Positions 51,037 to 59,638 of a DNA stretch of 64,000 nucleotides are shown here, piece by piece (the stretch's first letter is position 1; each line of letters opens with the position of its first letter). The position numbers were made by a program, and so were the translations under genes. This DNA is from Halarchaeum acidiphilum MH1-52-1 (GTDB lineage Archaea; Halobacteriota; Halobacteria; Halobacteriales; Halobacteriaceae): contig NZ_BATA01000003.1 in assembly GCF_000474235.1 (NCBI RefSeq), positions 25,172 through 89,171 on the forward strand, written 5' to 3'. The notes beneath the pieces were generated by a model. The model ran no database searches. It worked only from the letters and a program-made list of their open reading frames with translations, and was not told where the DNA came from.

Positions 51037-52737
51037 ATGCCACGCGAACCCGGTCCGCTTCGGCGCGCGTCCCTCGCCGGTCGTCGGTTCGTCGCCGTCG
51101 TCCTCGCGTTCGCACCGCTCGCTCTCACCCACCTCCGCGACCGGCGGCGTTTCCTGCTCCTCGGCGGCCCGCGCGACGTGTCCGACGCCACCCGCGAGCG
51201 ACGGGCCGCGGCGCTCCGTGAGACGCTCGTCGCGCTCGGGCCGACGTTCATCAAGCTGGGGCAGTTGCTGTCGACGCGCCCGGACGTGCTGCCGCCGGCG
51301 TACGTGGACGAACTCGCCCGGTTGCAGGACGAAGTGCCGCCGGCGGACTGGGCGGACGCCCGCGAGGTCTTGGAGGCGGAGGTCGGGCCGGTCGGGGAGG
51401 CGTTCGACGACTTCGACGCCGAGGCGATCAGCGGCGCGAGCCTCGGACAGGTCTACACCGCGACGCTCGACGGCGAGCGCGTCGCCGTCAAGGTCCGCCG
51501 CCCCGGCGTCGAGGCGCTCGTCGAGGCCGATCTCCGCGTCATCGGAACGCTCTTTCCCGCACTGCTCCGGCTCGCACCCCCCGCACAGCGCTTCACGCTC
51601 TCGAACCTCTCCGCGGAGTTCGCGGAGACAATTCGCGACGAGATGGATTACGACCGCGAGCGCGACGTCCTCGAATCGGTGCGCGCGAACGTCGCGGCCG
51701 ACCCCGACGTCGTCGTTCCCGCGTCCGTACCATCGCACTCGACGTCGCGCGTGCTGACGATGCAGTACGTCGAGGGGACGAAGATCGATCGCGTGGACGA
51801 ACTCGACGCGGGCGTCGACGGAACGGCGCTCGCGGAGCGACTCGAGCGGTGCTATCTCGACATGCTGATCGAGGACGGTCTCTTTCACGCCGACCCGCAC
51901 CCGGGCAACCTCGCGGTGCAGGCCGACGGCACGCTCGTCATCTACGACTTCGGGATGTGCGGGACGCTCGACGCCGAGCGCCGCGAGCGCCTCCGCGACT
52001 GTTACGTCGCCGCCGCGAACGACGACATCGAGGGCGTCGTGGACGCGTTCGTCGCGATGGGCGCGCTCGACCCCGCGGCCGATCGCGCGTTCGTCACGGA
52101 CGTCCTCTCGCTCGCCGTCGAGCACTGTCACGGCGAGCGCGTCGAGGCCGCGCGGATCCGCGACCTCATCGAGGGGTTCGAGGGGACGCTCCACGACCTC
52201 CCGTTCCGGATGCCGCGCGATCTCGCGCTCGTCGTCCGCGTCGCCATCGTCCTCGAAGGCGTCTGTCTCACGCTCGACCCGGACTTCGACTTCGTCGCCG
52301 TCGTCGAGGACGCCGTCGAACCCGAGCCGCGCGATTCGACGCGCGAGCACGTCGAGAGCGTGCTCGACGACCTCGGCGACGACGCGCGCGCGTCCGCGCG
52401 CGCCGCACTCGGGGTCCCGCCCAAGATCGAACGCGCGCTCGATCGAGCCGACCGCGACGACCTCAGCGTTCGCACGGACGTCGCCGACGAGAACGACGTC
52501 CTCCGTCGCCTCGCGCGTCGCCTCGTTCTGAGCGTCGCGGCGAGCGCGGGCGTCGTCGTCACGACGCTCTGTTATACGGCCGCGCGGACGAACGCGACGA
52601 TCGCCGTCGGCGTCGCCACCGCCGGGGCGCTCGCGCTGCTCTACCGATCGTTCGGCGCCTCGGGTCGCCAGCGCGCCGTCCGGGAGGCGGGACAGGTCGC
52701 CCGACGGTCGCTGGAGAATCGCGGTGGTCGACGGTGA
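51037..52737 (+). CDS. ABC1/UbiB-family atypical kinase
   Basis: 566 aa. The KxGQ motif FIKLGQLLSTRPDVLP, nucleotide loop ISGASLGQVYTATLDGERVAVKVRRPG, and catalytic FHADPHPGNLAVQ plus VIYDFGMCG identify an ABC1/ADCK-type protein. Two C-terminal membrane helices (about 500-540) anchor it. Related proteins support quinone biosynthesis or lipid homeostasis; haloarchaea use menaquinone. ATG 51037 follows an ACTTTGACG element by about 27 nt; an upstream in-frame ATG (50938) belongs to the decayed DUF4129-like gene. Confidence 0.88.
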   Translation: MPREPGPLRRASLAGRRFVAVVLAFAPLALTHLRDRRRFLLLGGPRDVSDATRERRAAALRETLVALGPTFIKLGQLLSTRPDVLPPAYVDELARLQDEVPPADWADAREVLEAEVGPVGEAFDDFDAEAISGASLGQVYTATLDGERVAVKVRRPGVEALVEADLRVIGTLFPALLRLAPPAQRFTLSNLSAEFAETIRDEMDYDRERDVLESVRANVAADPDVVVPASVPSHSTSRVLTMQYVEGTKIDRVDELDAGVDGTALAERLERCYLDMLIEDGLFHADPHPGNLAVQADGTLVIYDFGMCGTLDAERRERLRDCYVAAANDDIEGVVDAFVAMGALDPAADRAFVTDVLSLAVEHCHGERVEAARIRDLIEGFEGTLHDLPFRMPRDLALVVRVAIVLEGVCLTLDPDFDFVAVVEDAVEPEPRDSTREHVESVLDDLGDDARASARAALGVPPKIERALDRADRDDLSVRTDVADENDVLRRLARRLVLSVAASAGVVVTTLCYTAARTNATIAVGVATAGALALLYRSFGASGRQRAVREAGQVARRSLENRGGRR

Positions 52738-52784
52738 TCGAGCGGGAGCGAGCGGGAGCGAGCGAGTAGGTCGGGGCAGCTCAC

Positions 52785-52865
52785 GTGAAAGAGGCACACG
52801 GCCTGACGTGGCGCGGACTGGTCATACAGGGCGCGAAGGCGTTGGACACCGAGGGGCCGCTGTAA
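52785..52865 (+). pseudogene. Remnant of a small haloarchaeal gene, C-terminal end
   Basis: 26 codons plus stop: VKEAHGLTWRGLVIQGAKAL. The xxHGLTWxGxLIxGA pattern is a common C-terminus of small haloarchaeal proteins with ribbon-helix-helix features. No matching N-terminal part lies upstream, where a GAGCGGGAGCGAGCGGGAGCGAGCGAG tract stands instead (52740-52767). Confidence 0.4.
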
Positions 52866-52898
52866 GGCGAGGGGGTGGCCTTCACGAACGCGATTCCT

Positions 52899-52918
52899 CC
52901 CCGTCGTGAACGGCGGGG
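52899..52918. mobile_element. IS200/IS605-type right-end hairpin remnant
   Basis: CCCCGTCGT pairs with AACGGCGGGG around a short loop, followed by TTTCCTCGCTACAGCAAGATG. This closely resembles, from memory, the right ends of haloarchaeal TnpB-bearing IS200/IS605 elements. No tnpB is left, so it is a solo end or ancient scar. Confidence 0.5.
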
Positions 52919-52991
52919 TTTCCTCGCTACAGCAAGATGAGCAGCGGTCGAATAGGAGATACGTGAATGTGGGACCACTCGTGGGAGGAGG

Positions 52992-53104
52992 TTATCTGCT
53001 GAAGTGGGGATAGATTGAATATAATCCGCTGAGTTGGGACTATAATGGCGCGGATATCTGGTACTGGAGGTGGGGATAAGTGACCTTATCCGTTGAGATA
53101 GGAC
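52992..53104. repeat. Four imperfect direct repeats (iteron-like)
   Basis: Copies near 52992, 53020, 53053 and 53084, spaced 29-33 nt, with an approximate consensus TTATCCGCTGAG-TGGGA-A. Some contain short internal TATC...GATA inverted repeats. They lie about 200 nt before the DUF5805 gene and the recombinase, so could be operator, dif/att-like or iteron sites. Confidence 0.55.
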
Positions 53105-53308
53105 CTCGACAATGGCAGCAGCTCGCGGCGGATCGAAAGCCGCGAGCGGCGCGTCCGCGATCACGACATGCCCGTCTCCGGGTCTCGACGGGTAGGGGAC
53201 ACGGACCGAAGAGACACGTCCGCGGCATCGATCACACGTGCCGGCGGACGGAGATCCCGGATACAGCTCGTTGGAGCGCTCTCGGCCCCGTTTCGCCGGA
53301 AAAGTCAG

Positions 53309-53734
53309 ATGTCATACAATACCTCCGAGGTGGTCCGTGTGAGCGATGACGCCGATCGCGTCTCGGTGAAGACGTACGTCCCGCGCGACCAGAAGGAGGT
53401 GTGGGTGGAGCGCGCGGACGAGATGGGCGTCTCACAGAGCGAGTTCGTCCGTATGATGGTGCAAGCGGGGGTCCACGATCTCGGCCTCGGCGACGACGGT
53501 GACGACGAAACCGCCGAGGGAGCGTCAGACGACGCCGCGGAGTCGGCGCTCGACGAGCGCGTCCTCGCCGAACTCCGCGAGCGCGACGTCGCCGGGTGGG
53601 AGACGCTCGTGGACGCGCTCGCGGGCGACTTCGAGGAACGCCTCGAGGGGACGCTCGACGACCTCACGGAGCGCGGCGTCGTGAAGTACAGCCCGCGCGA
53701 CGGCGGTTACGTCCTCCGGGAGGAGACGAGATGA
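53309..53734 (+). CDS. DUF5805 family protein, predicted ribbon-helix-helix DNA-binding
   Basis: 141 aa. The N-terminal part SVKTYVPRDQKEVWVERADE and MGVSQSEFVRMMVQAG has the strand-helix-helix form of ribbon-helix-helix regulators. An acidic linker follows, and the C-terminus (LDDLTERGVVKYSPRDGGYVL) looks like a small winged-helix unit. It overlaps the recombinase gene by ATGA, the usual arrangement for DUF5805 genes in haloarchaea. Likely directs or regulates the recombinase. Confidence 0.8.
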   Translation: MSYNTSEVVRVSDDADRVSVKTYVPRDQKEVWVERADEMGVSQSEFVRMMVQAGVHDLGLGDDGDDETAEGASDDAAESALDERVLAELRERDVAGWETLVDALAGDFEERLEGTLDDLTERGVVKYSPRDGGYVLREETR

Positions 53735-54766
53735 GTTCGGCGGACGCGATCGACGTCGACGATCCCGTCGCGTACTTCCTCGAAGACATGGGCTACCATG
53801 GAAAACACGAGCGGACGCGCGCGGCGTACGAGCGCGTCCTGCGCGGCTTCGAGGGATTCCTCGCGGAGCGCGGGATCGACGGCCCGACGGCCGCGGATCG
53901 GCGCGCGTGTCTCGCGTGGGTCGCGTCGCTGCGCGAGGAGTACGCCGAATCCACCGTCGCGACCTACGCCTCGTACTGCAATCGCTTTTACTCGTATATG
54001 ACGCAGGTCGGCGCGTTCGACGCGAACCCGATGACGCTCGTCGTCGAGGAGATGGACGAGACCATCGACGCCGACCCCACCAGACGGGAGATCTCCGTGC
54101 CGCGGATGCGCGCGTTCGTCGCCGACGTCGCGCATCCCGGCGATCGCGCCGTGATCCTCACGCTCCTCAAGACCGGCCTGCGGGTCGGCGAACTCTGCAA
54201 TCTCGACCTCCGGGACCTCCACCTCGCCCACGACGCGCCCGCGAGACCTATCCCGCGCTCGGGACGCGCGGGCGCTCGATGGTCGCCCGGACACGATCTT
54301 CGTCGATCCCGATATCTCGGCGGGCGAGACGGCGAACGGCGAACTCCGCGCGGCCTCGAACAAGCGCAAGCGCGTGACGCTCCTGCCGGTCGATCGGGAG
54401 CTTCGCGGCGCGCTCGCGGCGTGGCTCGCCGTCCGGCCGGACGCGCGCTCGTCCGCGGAGCCGCTATTCTGCTCGACGCGCGACACGTGGGGCGCGCGCC
54501 TCACCCCCGAGATGGTGCGCGAGACCGTGACCGGGTACGCGCGCGACGCCGGCTGGTATCGGACCGGGGGCGGCGCGAGCGAGAACGTCACGCCGCACTA
54601 CTTCCGGCACTTCTTCACGACGCACCTGCGCGACAGAACGGGGGACCGCGGCGTCGTGAAGTACCTCCGCGGGGACGTCGCCGCGGACGTCATCGACACC
54701 TACACGCACAACTGGGGGGATCGGGTCCGGGACGTCTACCTCGAAAACGTGTATTCGCTGGCGTAG
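53731..54766 (+). pseudogene. Tyrosine recombinase (XerC/D-like), two single-base frameshifts
   Basis: N-terminal SAM-like domain from MSSADAIDVDDPVAYFLEDM; catalytic Arg in LLKTGLRVGELCNLDL; HxxR in TPHYFRHFFTTHLRD; His/Trp and Tyr region in IDTYTHNWGDRVRDVYLENV. The frame breaks twice, near 54236-54241 and 54266-54272; adding one base at each gives RETYPALGTR and then ALDGRPDTIFVDPDISAGE. All catalytic residues are retained, so a working gene with sequencing deletions is likely. Its stop abuts the convergent dehydrogenase gene. Confidence 0.82.
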
Positions 54767-55846
54767 CTAGAGCGTGCGCGTCTCCGTCTCGCCGTCGAGG
54801 ACGGCCTCGACCGCGCGGATGTCGACGACGCCGTGTTCGCCGTCCGGGTAGATCTCGCGGCCGGTGAGGAGCCGATCGGCGAAGTAGTCGAATTCTTCTT
54901 CCATCTGATCGACGGCCTCGAAGTCGATATCGGCCGTCTGAGAGCCGCACGAGAGCGTGAGACCGGCGTCGGTCCGGTTGAAGAACGCGGGATCGAGGAC
55001 GAGTTCCCCCTCGGTACCGACGATCCGGAGGAAGCCGGTCTCGTGGGCCTGCTGGCTCGCCGAGAACGACGCGAAGACGCCGTCCGGGAAGCGGACGGTG
55101 AAGGCCGCGCGCTCGTCCGAGACGTCCTCGAAGCCCTCGTGCTCGCTGTAGAGCATGGACTGGACGGCAAGCGGGTCGGAATCGAGGACGAAGCGCGTCG
55201 TGTTCAGGGGGTAGACGCCGAGGTCGGTGACGGACGCGCCCGGTCCCGCGAGGTCGGGGTTCAGCCGCCACTGGTCGGGATCGGGGATGATCTCGCGGAG
55301 GAGCGGCTGACTCATGTGCCCGTGGACGTGCGCGACGTCGCCGATCGCGCCGTCCGCGATCAGCTCGCGCGCCCGGCGGACGGCGGGATCCGTCTGCATG
55401 CGGTAGGCGACCATCAGCGGGACGTCGGCGTCCGCGCAGGTCTCGATCATCGCCTCGGCGCGCTCCGCGGAGGCCTCCATCGGCTTCTCGCAGAGGACCG
55501 GTTTGCCGAGTTCCGCGGCCGTCTCGACGATTTCGAGGTGGGTCGCGTTCGGCGTGCAGACGTAGACGGCGTCGTAGTCGTCGATAGCGACCCCCTCCTC
55601 GAACTCGTCGGTGCTGAGCCCGTATTCGACGCCGAGTTCCGCCGCGGCGTCCTCGGATTTCTCTTTCCCGCGTGAGACGAGGACGGTCGTCTCGCAGAGC
55701 TCGCTCGCGGCGACGGCGGGCGCGGCCTGATCGGTCACCCACCAGCCGACGCCGACCATCGCGATTCGAATCGGCCCGTCCGAGGCGTCCGCCTCCTGCC
55801 AGTCCCGCTCGTCGAATCCGTCGAGGAACGTCGCGAGCTCGCTCAT
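54767..55846 (-). CDS. gfo6: Gfo/Idh/MocA oxidoreductase, D-xylose 1-dehydrogenase-like (Gfo6)
   Basis: 359 aa. Rossmann start IRIAMVGVGWWVTDQAAPAV and the family signature CTPNATHLEIVETAAELGKPVLCEKPM. It closely resembles Haloferax D-xylose dehydrogenase HVO_B0028 as I remember it (GFDERDWQ, VYVCTPNA, VPLMVAYRMQTDPAVRRA), which oxidises xylose or arabinose with NADP+ as the first step of oxidative pentose degradation. Here it lies alone with a DHDPS-family gene 0.7 kb upstream. ATG 55846 is chosen; the longer frame upstream is Arg/His-rich noise. Confidence 0.82.
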   Translation of the reverse strand: MSELATFLDGFDERDWQEADASDGPIRIAMVGVGWWVTDQAAPAVAASELCETTVLVSRGKEKSEDAAAELGVEYGLSTDEFEEGVAIDDYDAVYVCTPNATHLEIVETAAELGKPVLCEKPMEASAERAEAMIETCADADVPLMVAYRMQTDPAVRRARELIADGAIGDVAHVHGHMSQPLLREIIPDPDQWRLNPDLAGPGASVTDLGVYPLNTTRFVLDSDPLAVQSMLYSEHEGFEDVSDERAAFTVRFPDGVFASFSASQQAHETGFLRIVGTEGELVLDPAFFNRTDAGLTLSCGSQTADIDFEAVDQMEEEFDYFADRLLTGREIYPDGEHGVVDIRAVEAVLDGETETRTL

Positions 55847-56567
55847 GGCGCGCGGAATTGGCCGATAGCTGACGTCGCGATGCGTGCGGTTCGGAATGTG
55901 AGCGTGTCGATCATGGGTGTGTCTCCGCTGTCGGGCACGGTGAGTCACCGCGACCCGAGACCATGATGAAACCATTAATTCAATACTGGATAAGTATTTT
56001 CATGACGTTCGGCGCGTCGCGACAGCTACTGATATACTATATGTCGCTATATCAAACCGGGGTGATACAGGCCGCGTTCAGGATTGGCGCGATGGTCTCT
56101 CCCAACACCGCTCGGAGTACCTGACGATGTTCGTCCTCCCCTTCTCCCACTCCGTTCAGTCGATCACGACTTCGTCGCGTTCGTTCAGGAGTTCGTTCCG
56201 GACCCCCGAACATCCACACGTCAAAAGCAAGCGACGACCCACATCGGTTCTGAGAGTCCCATCGAAGAACTCCAAGACGCCTTCGAAAATATCGGAGAAT
56301 AGCCGGCAGGGCGGACGATAGCGGCGACCGCGTACAAAATCGCAACAGCGGCGTCGTAGTCCGAACTCGCTGAGTGGCACGATGCCGGCCATCCAACGAG
56401 CGACGGACGGCCCCAATGACTCGTCATCGTCGAGTCCCTCGAGTACCCGATCCGATATGGTAATCGAACCGGTAGAAACCCGAATCTCTCGTATTACATT
56501 AACGAGACTACGCGGACGGAGTTCACGACTCCCTCGAGGCGGTCGGGATCGATGCACCGGCGCTCGC
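55847..56567. other. Intergenic region, A+T-rich, with decayed open frames
   Basis: In 721 nt no recognisable gene is found. The part 55965-56060 is very A+T-rich and likely promoter sequence. From 56060 to 56540 several short open frames exist on both strands (for example SPIEELQDAFENIGE ending at 56302), none with a recognisable family; they could be remnants of an insertion element or of a regulator. Confidence 0.45.
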
Positions 56568-57506
56568 TCAGTCGATGAGGCGTTCGATGTCGTCGTCGAG
56601 TTGCCGGTAGAGTTCTTCCGCGCGGCGTTCGTCCTCCGCGGAGAGCGAACAGATCGGTGCGCGGACGTGCCCGCCGTTGAGTCCGGCGAGTTCGAGACCC
56701 TTCTTCACCGCGGGGACGCTGATCGCGTCCGCGATCTCGTTGTCCGCGCCCGTCTCGGAGCGGAAGCGCTGGTACGGGAGCGTGATGTTCTTGATCGCGC
56801 GGGCCCGCTCCCAGTCCTCCTCGGAGAGCGCATCGAAGAGCGCGAGGCCTATCTCCGGTCGGAAGTTGCTGACCCCGGCGGAGAACCCCTCGGCGCCCTC
56901 GGCCCAGAGCGAGGGCGCGTACGGCTCGGCGAGACCGTCGACCCAGACGACGTCGTCGGCGCCGTTCTCGACGCCCACGCCGAGCTTCACGGGATCCGGG
57001 ATCGCGTACTTGATTCCGACGAGACCGTCGACGCGCGTGAGATCGCTCAGATAGCGCGTCGACGGGTCGAACCCGCGAACGTAGGGCACGAGCGGCGTCT
57101 CGGTGACGTCCGAGAGCGCCTCGTAGTAGCGGAGCAGACCGCGTTCGTGGATGTACGTGAAGTCCGGCGGCATCACCATCAGCGCGTCCACCCCGATGCG
57201 GTCGTAGCCCTCGATGAGGTCCCGCGCGTGATCGACGCTGCCGCCGACGCCGGCGAGCACGCAGGCGTCGGAGGGGAGCGCGTCGACGCTCGTCTCGGTC
57301 ACGGCGACGCGTTCGTCGCGCGAGAGCGCGTGGTACTCGCTGATGTTCGCCGCCGCGAGGAACGTCCGGATCCCCTCGTCGTAGAGCGCGTCGGCGTTCT
57401 CCGCGAGCTTCGCGTGGTCGATGTCGCGGTCGTCGTCGAAGGGGGTGAGCAGTCCCGCCGCGACTCCGCGTAGGGACTCCCGCACCCGATCGGCTGTCAG
57501 GGGCAT
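56568..57506 (-). CDS. DHDPS/NAL-family aldolase or dehydratase
   Basis: 312-aa TIM barrel. GVAAGLLTPFDDDRDIDHAKL starts the family; the Schiff-base lysine is in VGIKYAIPDP (about residue 165) and the catalytic Tyr in VPYVRGFD. The usual GGxGxxS substrate loop reads VLAGVGGSVDHA. Such enzymes act on 2-keto-3-deoxy sugar acids, and the xylose-dehydrogenase-like gene nearby makes a role in sugar-acid degradation likely. It is not proven to be lysine-pathway DapA; haloarchaeal relatives are often KDG/KDX enzymes. Confidence 0.82.
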   Translation of the reverse strand: MPLTADRVRESLRGVAAGLLTPFDDDRDIDHAKLAENADALYDEGIRTFLAAANISEYHALSRDERVAVTETSVDALPSDACVLAGVGGSVDHARDLIEGYDRIGVDALMVMPPDFTYIHERGLLRYYEALSDVTETPLVPYVRGFDPSTRYLSDLTRVDGLVGIKYAIPDPVKLGVGVENGADDVVWVDGLAEPYAPSLWAEGAEGFSAGVSNFRPEIGLALFDALSEEDWERARAIKNITLPYQRFRSETGADNEIADAISVPAVKKGLELAGLNGGHVRAPICSLSAEDERRAEELYRQLDDDIERLID

Positions 57507-58050
57507 GCGAGCGGTGTTCTCCGTTGTATTCTATAAATGCATCGGCACACGAAACGCGGTCTCAGCGGGTGAGCGCCCGGGATTCGTTCGCGATCCGAGA
57601 ACGATTCGTGGTGGATCATTGGGTCCTCGCGGCCGAACGCGCCCGTCGAATGTCGATTGGGCGACCCACTGGACGGAATCCCGTTCTCAAACGGGGAACG
57701 GCAAGACCCCGGTACGGCCGTGGCGCGAGAACCGGACGGACGTCGACGCGCCCGCCCCCGCGGTTGCACCGGTCGACGGGAATGCCTTTACACACATACT
57801 CTCGTAAGACACGCTATTCGCGTCGCGAGAACGAATCGCGCCGACGCGATCACCCACCGGCACGCCTGACCCGGGGGACCGACAGCTGGGTGAGCGGACC
57901 GTCCGCTCGTGACTGACGAGATATCGCGTCCTACTTATCTGAAATACAGCTATACTCTCAGTCTTATATGTCTGACTTCCGATTCGTTGTGGAACGGATC
58001 CGGTGACCGATTCACGCACGTATTTGGGTCGTCCGCTCGACTCCGGTCGT
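57507..58050. other. Intergenic region with A+T-rich promoter-like part
   Basis: No gene recognised in 544 nt. The part 57920-57980 (GATATCGCG, ATACAGCTATACT, TTATATGTCTGAC) is A+T-rich and may hold promoters. Open frames here are shadow-like Arg-rich sequences. Confidence 0.45.
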
Positions 58051-58191
58051 ATGCGGGATCGCACGCTCGCGTTCGGACTGGTCCTCGCTCACGGGAACGG
58101 GGTCGTCGCCGGCGTCTCGAAGGCCTGCGAGGATCCGGAATACGATGCCGAGGTGGCGCTGGAGGCGGGGCTGGACGACCCGCTCGATTAG
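58051..58191 (+). CDS. Small hypothetical protein (46 aa)
   Basis: MRDRTLAFGLVLAHGNGVVA begins a plausible small protein with an N-terminal hydrophobic helix and an acidic second half ending AGLDDPLD. A TATTTG element about 30 nt upstream suits leaderless transcription. Its stop overlaps the glmM stop region (convergent). Coding is supported by composition and promoter spacing only. Confidence 0.4.
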   Translation: MRDRTLAFGLVLAHGNGVVAGVSKACEDPEYDAEVALEAGLDDPLD

Positions 58192-59518
58192 GCCGCCTCG
58201 TCGAGGAGGTCCTGCGCCGCCGCGAAGACGTCGTTCGCGCGGGCCTCGTCCCGCGCTTCGGCGGTAACGCGCACGATCGGTTCGGTGCCGCTCGGCCGGA
58301 GGAGGAACCACGCGTCGCCGAGGTCGACGCGGACGCCGTCGAGCGTGTCGACGTCGTCGTAGGCGTCTCGCACGGCGTCGTGGACGCGTTCCATGACCGC
58401 GACCTTATCGGGCACGTCGCGGCTCGTCCGCCGGATCGGATACGCCGGGAAGGCGTCGAGACGACCGGCGAGCGACGGTCCGTTCGCGACGAGGTCGACG
58501 AGTTTCGCGGCGGCGAGCGGGCCGTCCGGGCAGAGGGAGTCGTCGGGGAAGATCCACGCGCCGCTGGGTTCGCCGCCGAAGGTGACGTCGTCCGCGACGG
58601 CACGCTCCGCCACGTAGACGTCGCCGACGCGGGTGTGCACGAGATCCGCGCCGACGTCCGCGAGCGCGTCATCGACGAGGAGGCTGGTATCGACGGGCGC
58701 GGCCACCCGGTCGCCCGCGTCGGCGAACGCCGTGGCGTAGACGGCGAGCAGGGCGTCACCGGTGACGAACTCGCCGTCGGCCGTGACTGCCATCATCCGG
58801 TCGGCGTCGCGTCGTGCGCGATGCCGAGGTCGGCGTCGGTGGACGCCACGAGGTCGCACAGCGACGCGCAGTTCGCGGCGGTCGGCTCGCTCGGTCGGCC
58901 GGGGAACCGACCGTCCGGCTGGGCGTTCAGCGTCTCGACGTCGCAGCCGAGTTCGACGAGGGCGTCGACGGACGCGCCGCCCGCGCCGTTCCCGAGGTCG
59001 ACGATCACGCTCGGGGCGTCCGCGGGATCGACGTCGACGGCGTCGGTGATGGCGTCGACGTGGCGTGCGCGGGCGTCCGCCCACTCGCGGCGCGCGCCCG
59101 TCCCGTCCCACGACGCGGGGTCGAAGGTCTCCGCGACGAGGCGCTCGACGATCTCGTCCTGCATCGGGCCGTCGAAGGCCTGCCCGGACGGCTGCCAGCA
59201 CTTCAGCCCGTTGTACGCGGGCGGGTTGTGCGAGGCCGTAACGGAGACGCCGGCGTCCGCGTCGCGCCACGCGACGGCGCGCGCGACGGTCGGCGTCGCG
59301 GCCGGCCCGAGATCGACGACGTCGCAACCGCACTCTGCGAGACCGGCGGCGAGCGCGTCGACGAGGACGGTGCCGCTCGGCCGCGGATCGCGCCCGACGA
59401 CGACCGTCTCCGAATCCGCCGCGAGCGCGCGCCCGACGTTCAACGCGAGGTCGGCCGTGACGTCCTCGCCGACGCGCCCGCGGATCCCGCTCGTCCCGAA
59501 GTAGTCCCGTCGCTCCAT
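58188..59518 (-). pseudogene. glmM: Phosphoglucosamine mutase/phosphohexomutase (GlmM-like), one-base frameshift
   Basis: N-part from MERRDYFGTSGIRGRVG, active-site serine in SVTASHNPPAYNGLK, metal-loop start DADLGIAHD; C-part DADRMMAVTADGEF, GEPSGAWIFPD and phosphate loop LLRPSGTEPIVRVTAE. Between, the loop should read DGDADR, but one G is missing at about 58812-58818, shifting the frame in the middle of the metal-binding site. The gene is otherwise complete (about 443 codons). It converts GlcN-6-P to GlcN-1-P or acts on related hexose phosphates and is adjacent to a GlmU-like gene. Confidence 0.86.
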
Positions 59519-59638
59519 GCGGAGGGGGAGACGGTCCCGGACCCTAACGGTTTCCCGACGCGGCGGGCGCCGCCCGACGACGACCGCGGATGCGGAGGGG
59601 GCGCGGCGTCCGCGTCGCGTCGATCCCACTCCCGGCGA

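Larger units (their letters stand above)
52738..53308. other. Intergenic accessory segment with remnants and repeats
   Basis: In 571 nt there is a gene-end fragment (52785-52865), an IS200/IS605-like end (52899-52918), four direct repeats (52992-53104), and an unexplained stretch 53105-53308. The part 52930-53110 is noticeably richer in A+T than the chromosome around it. Confidence 0.6.

Noticed and set aside
56084..56302. 72-aa open frame in the 56 kb intergenic region
   Set aside because: Ends in SPIEELQDAFENIGE, which looks protein-like, but no start signal, family or partner gene is seen; kept only as a possible remnant.
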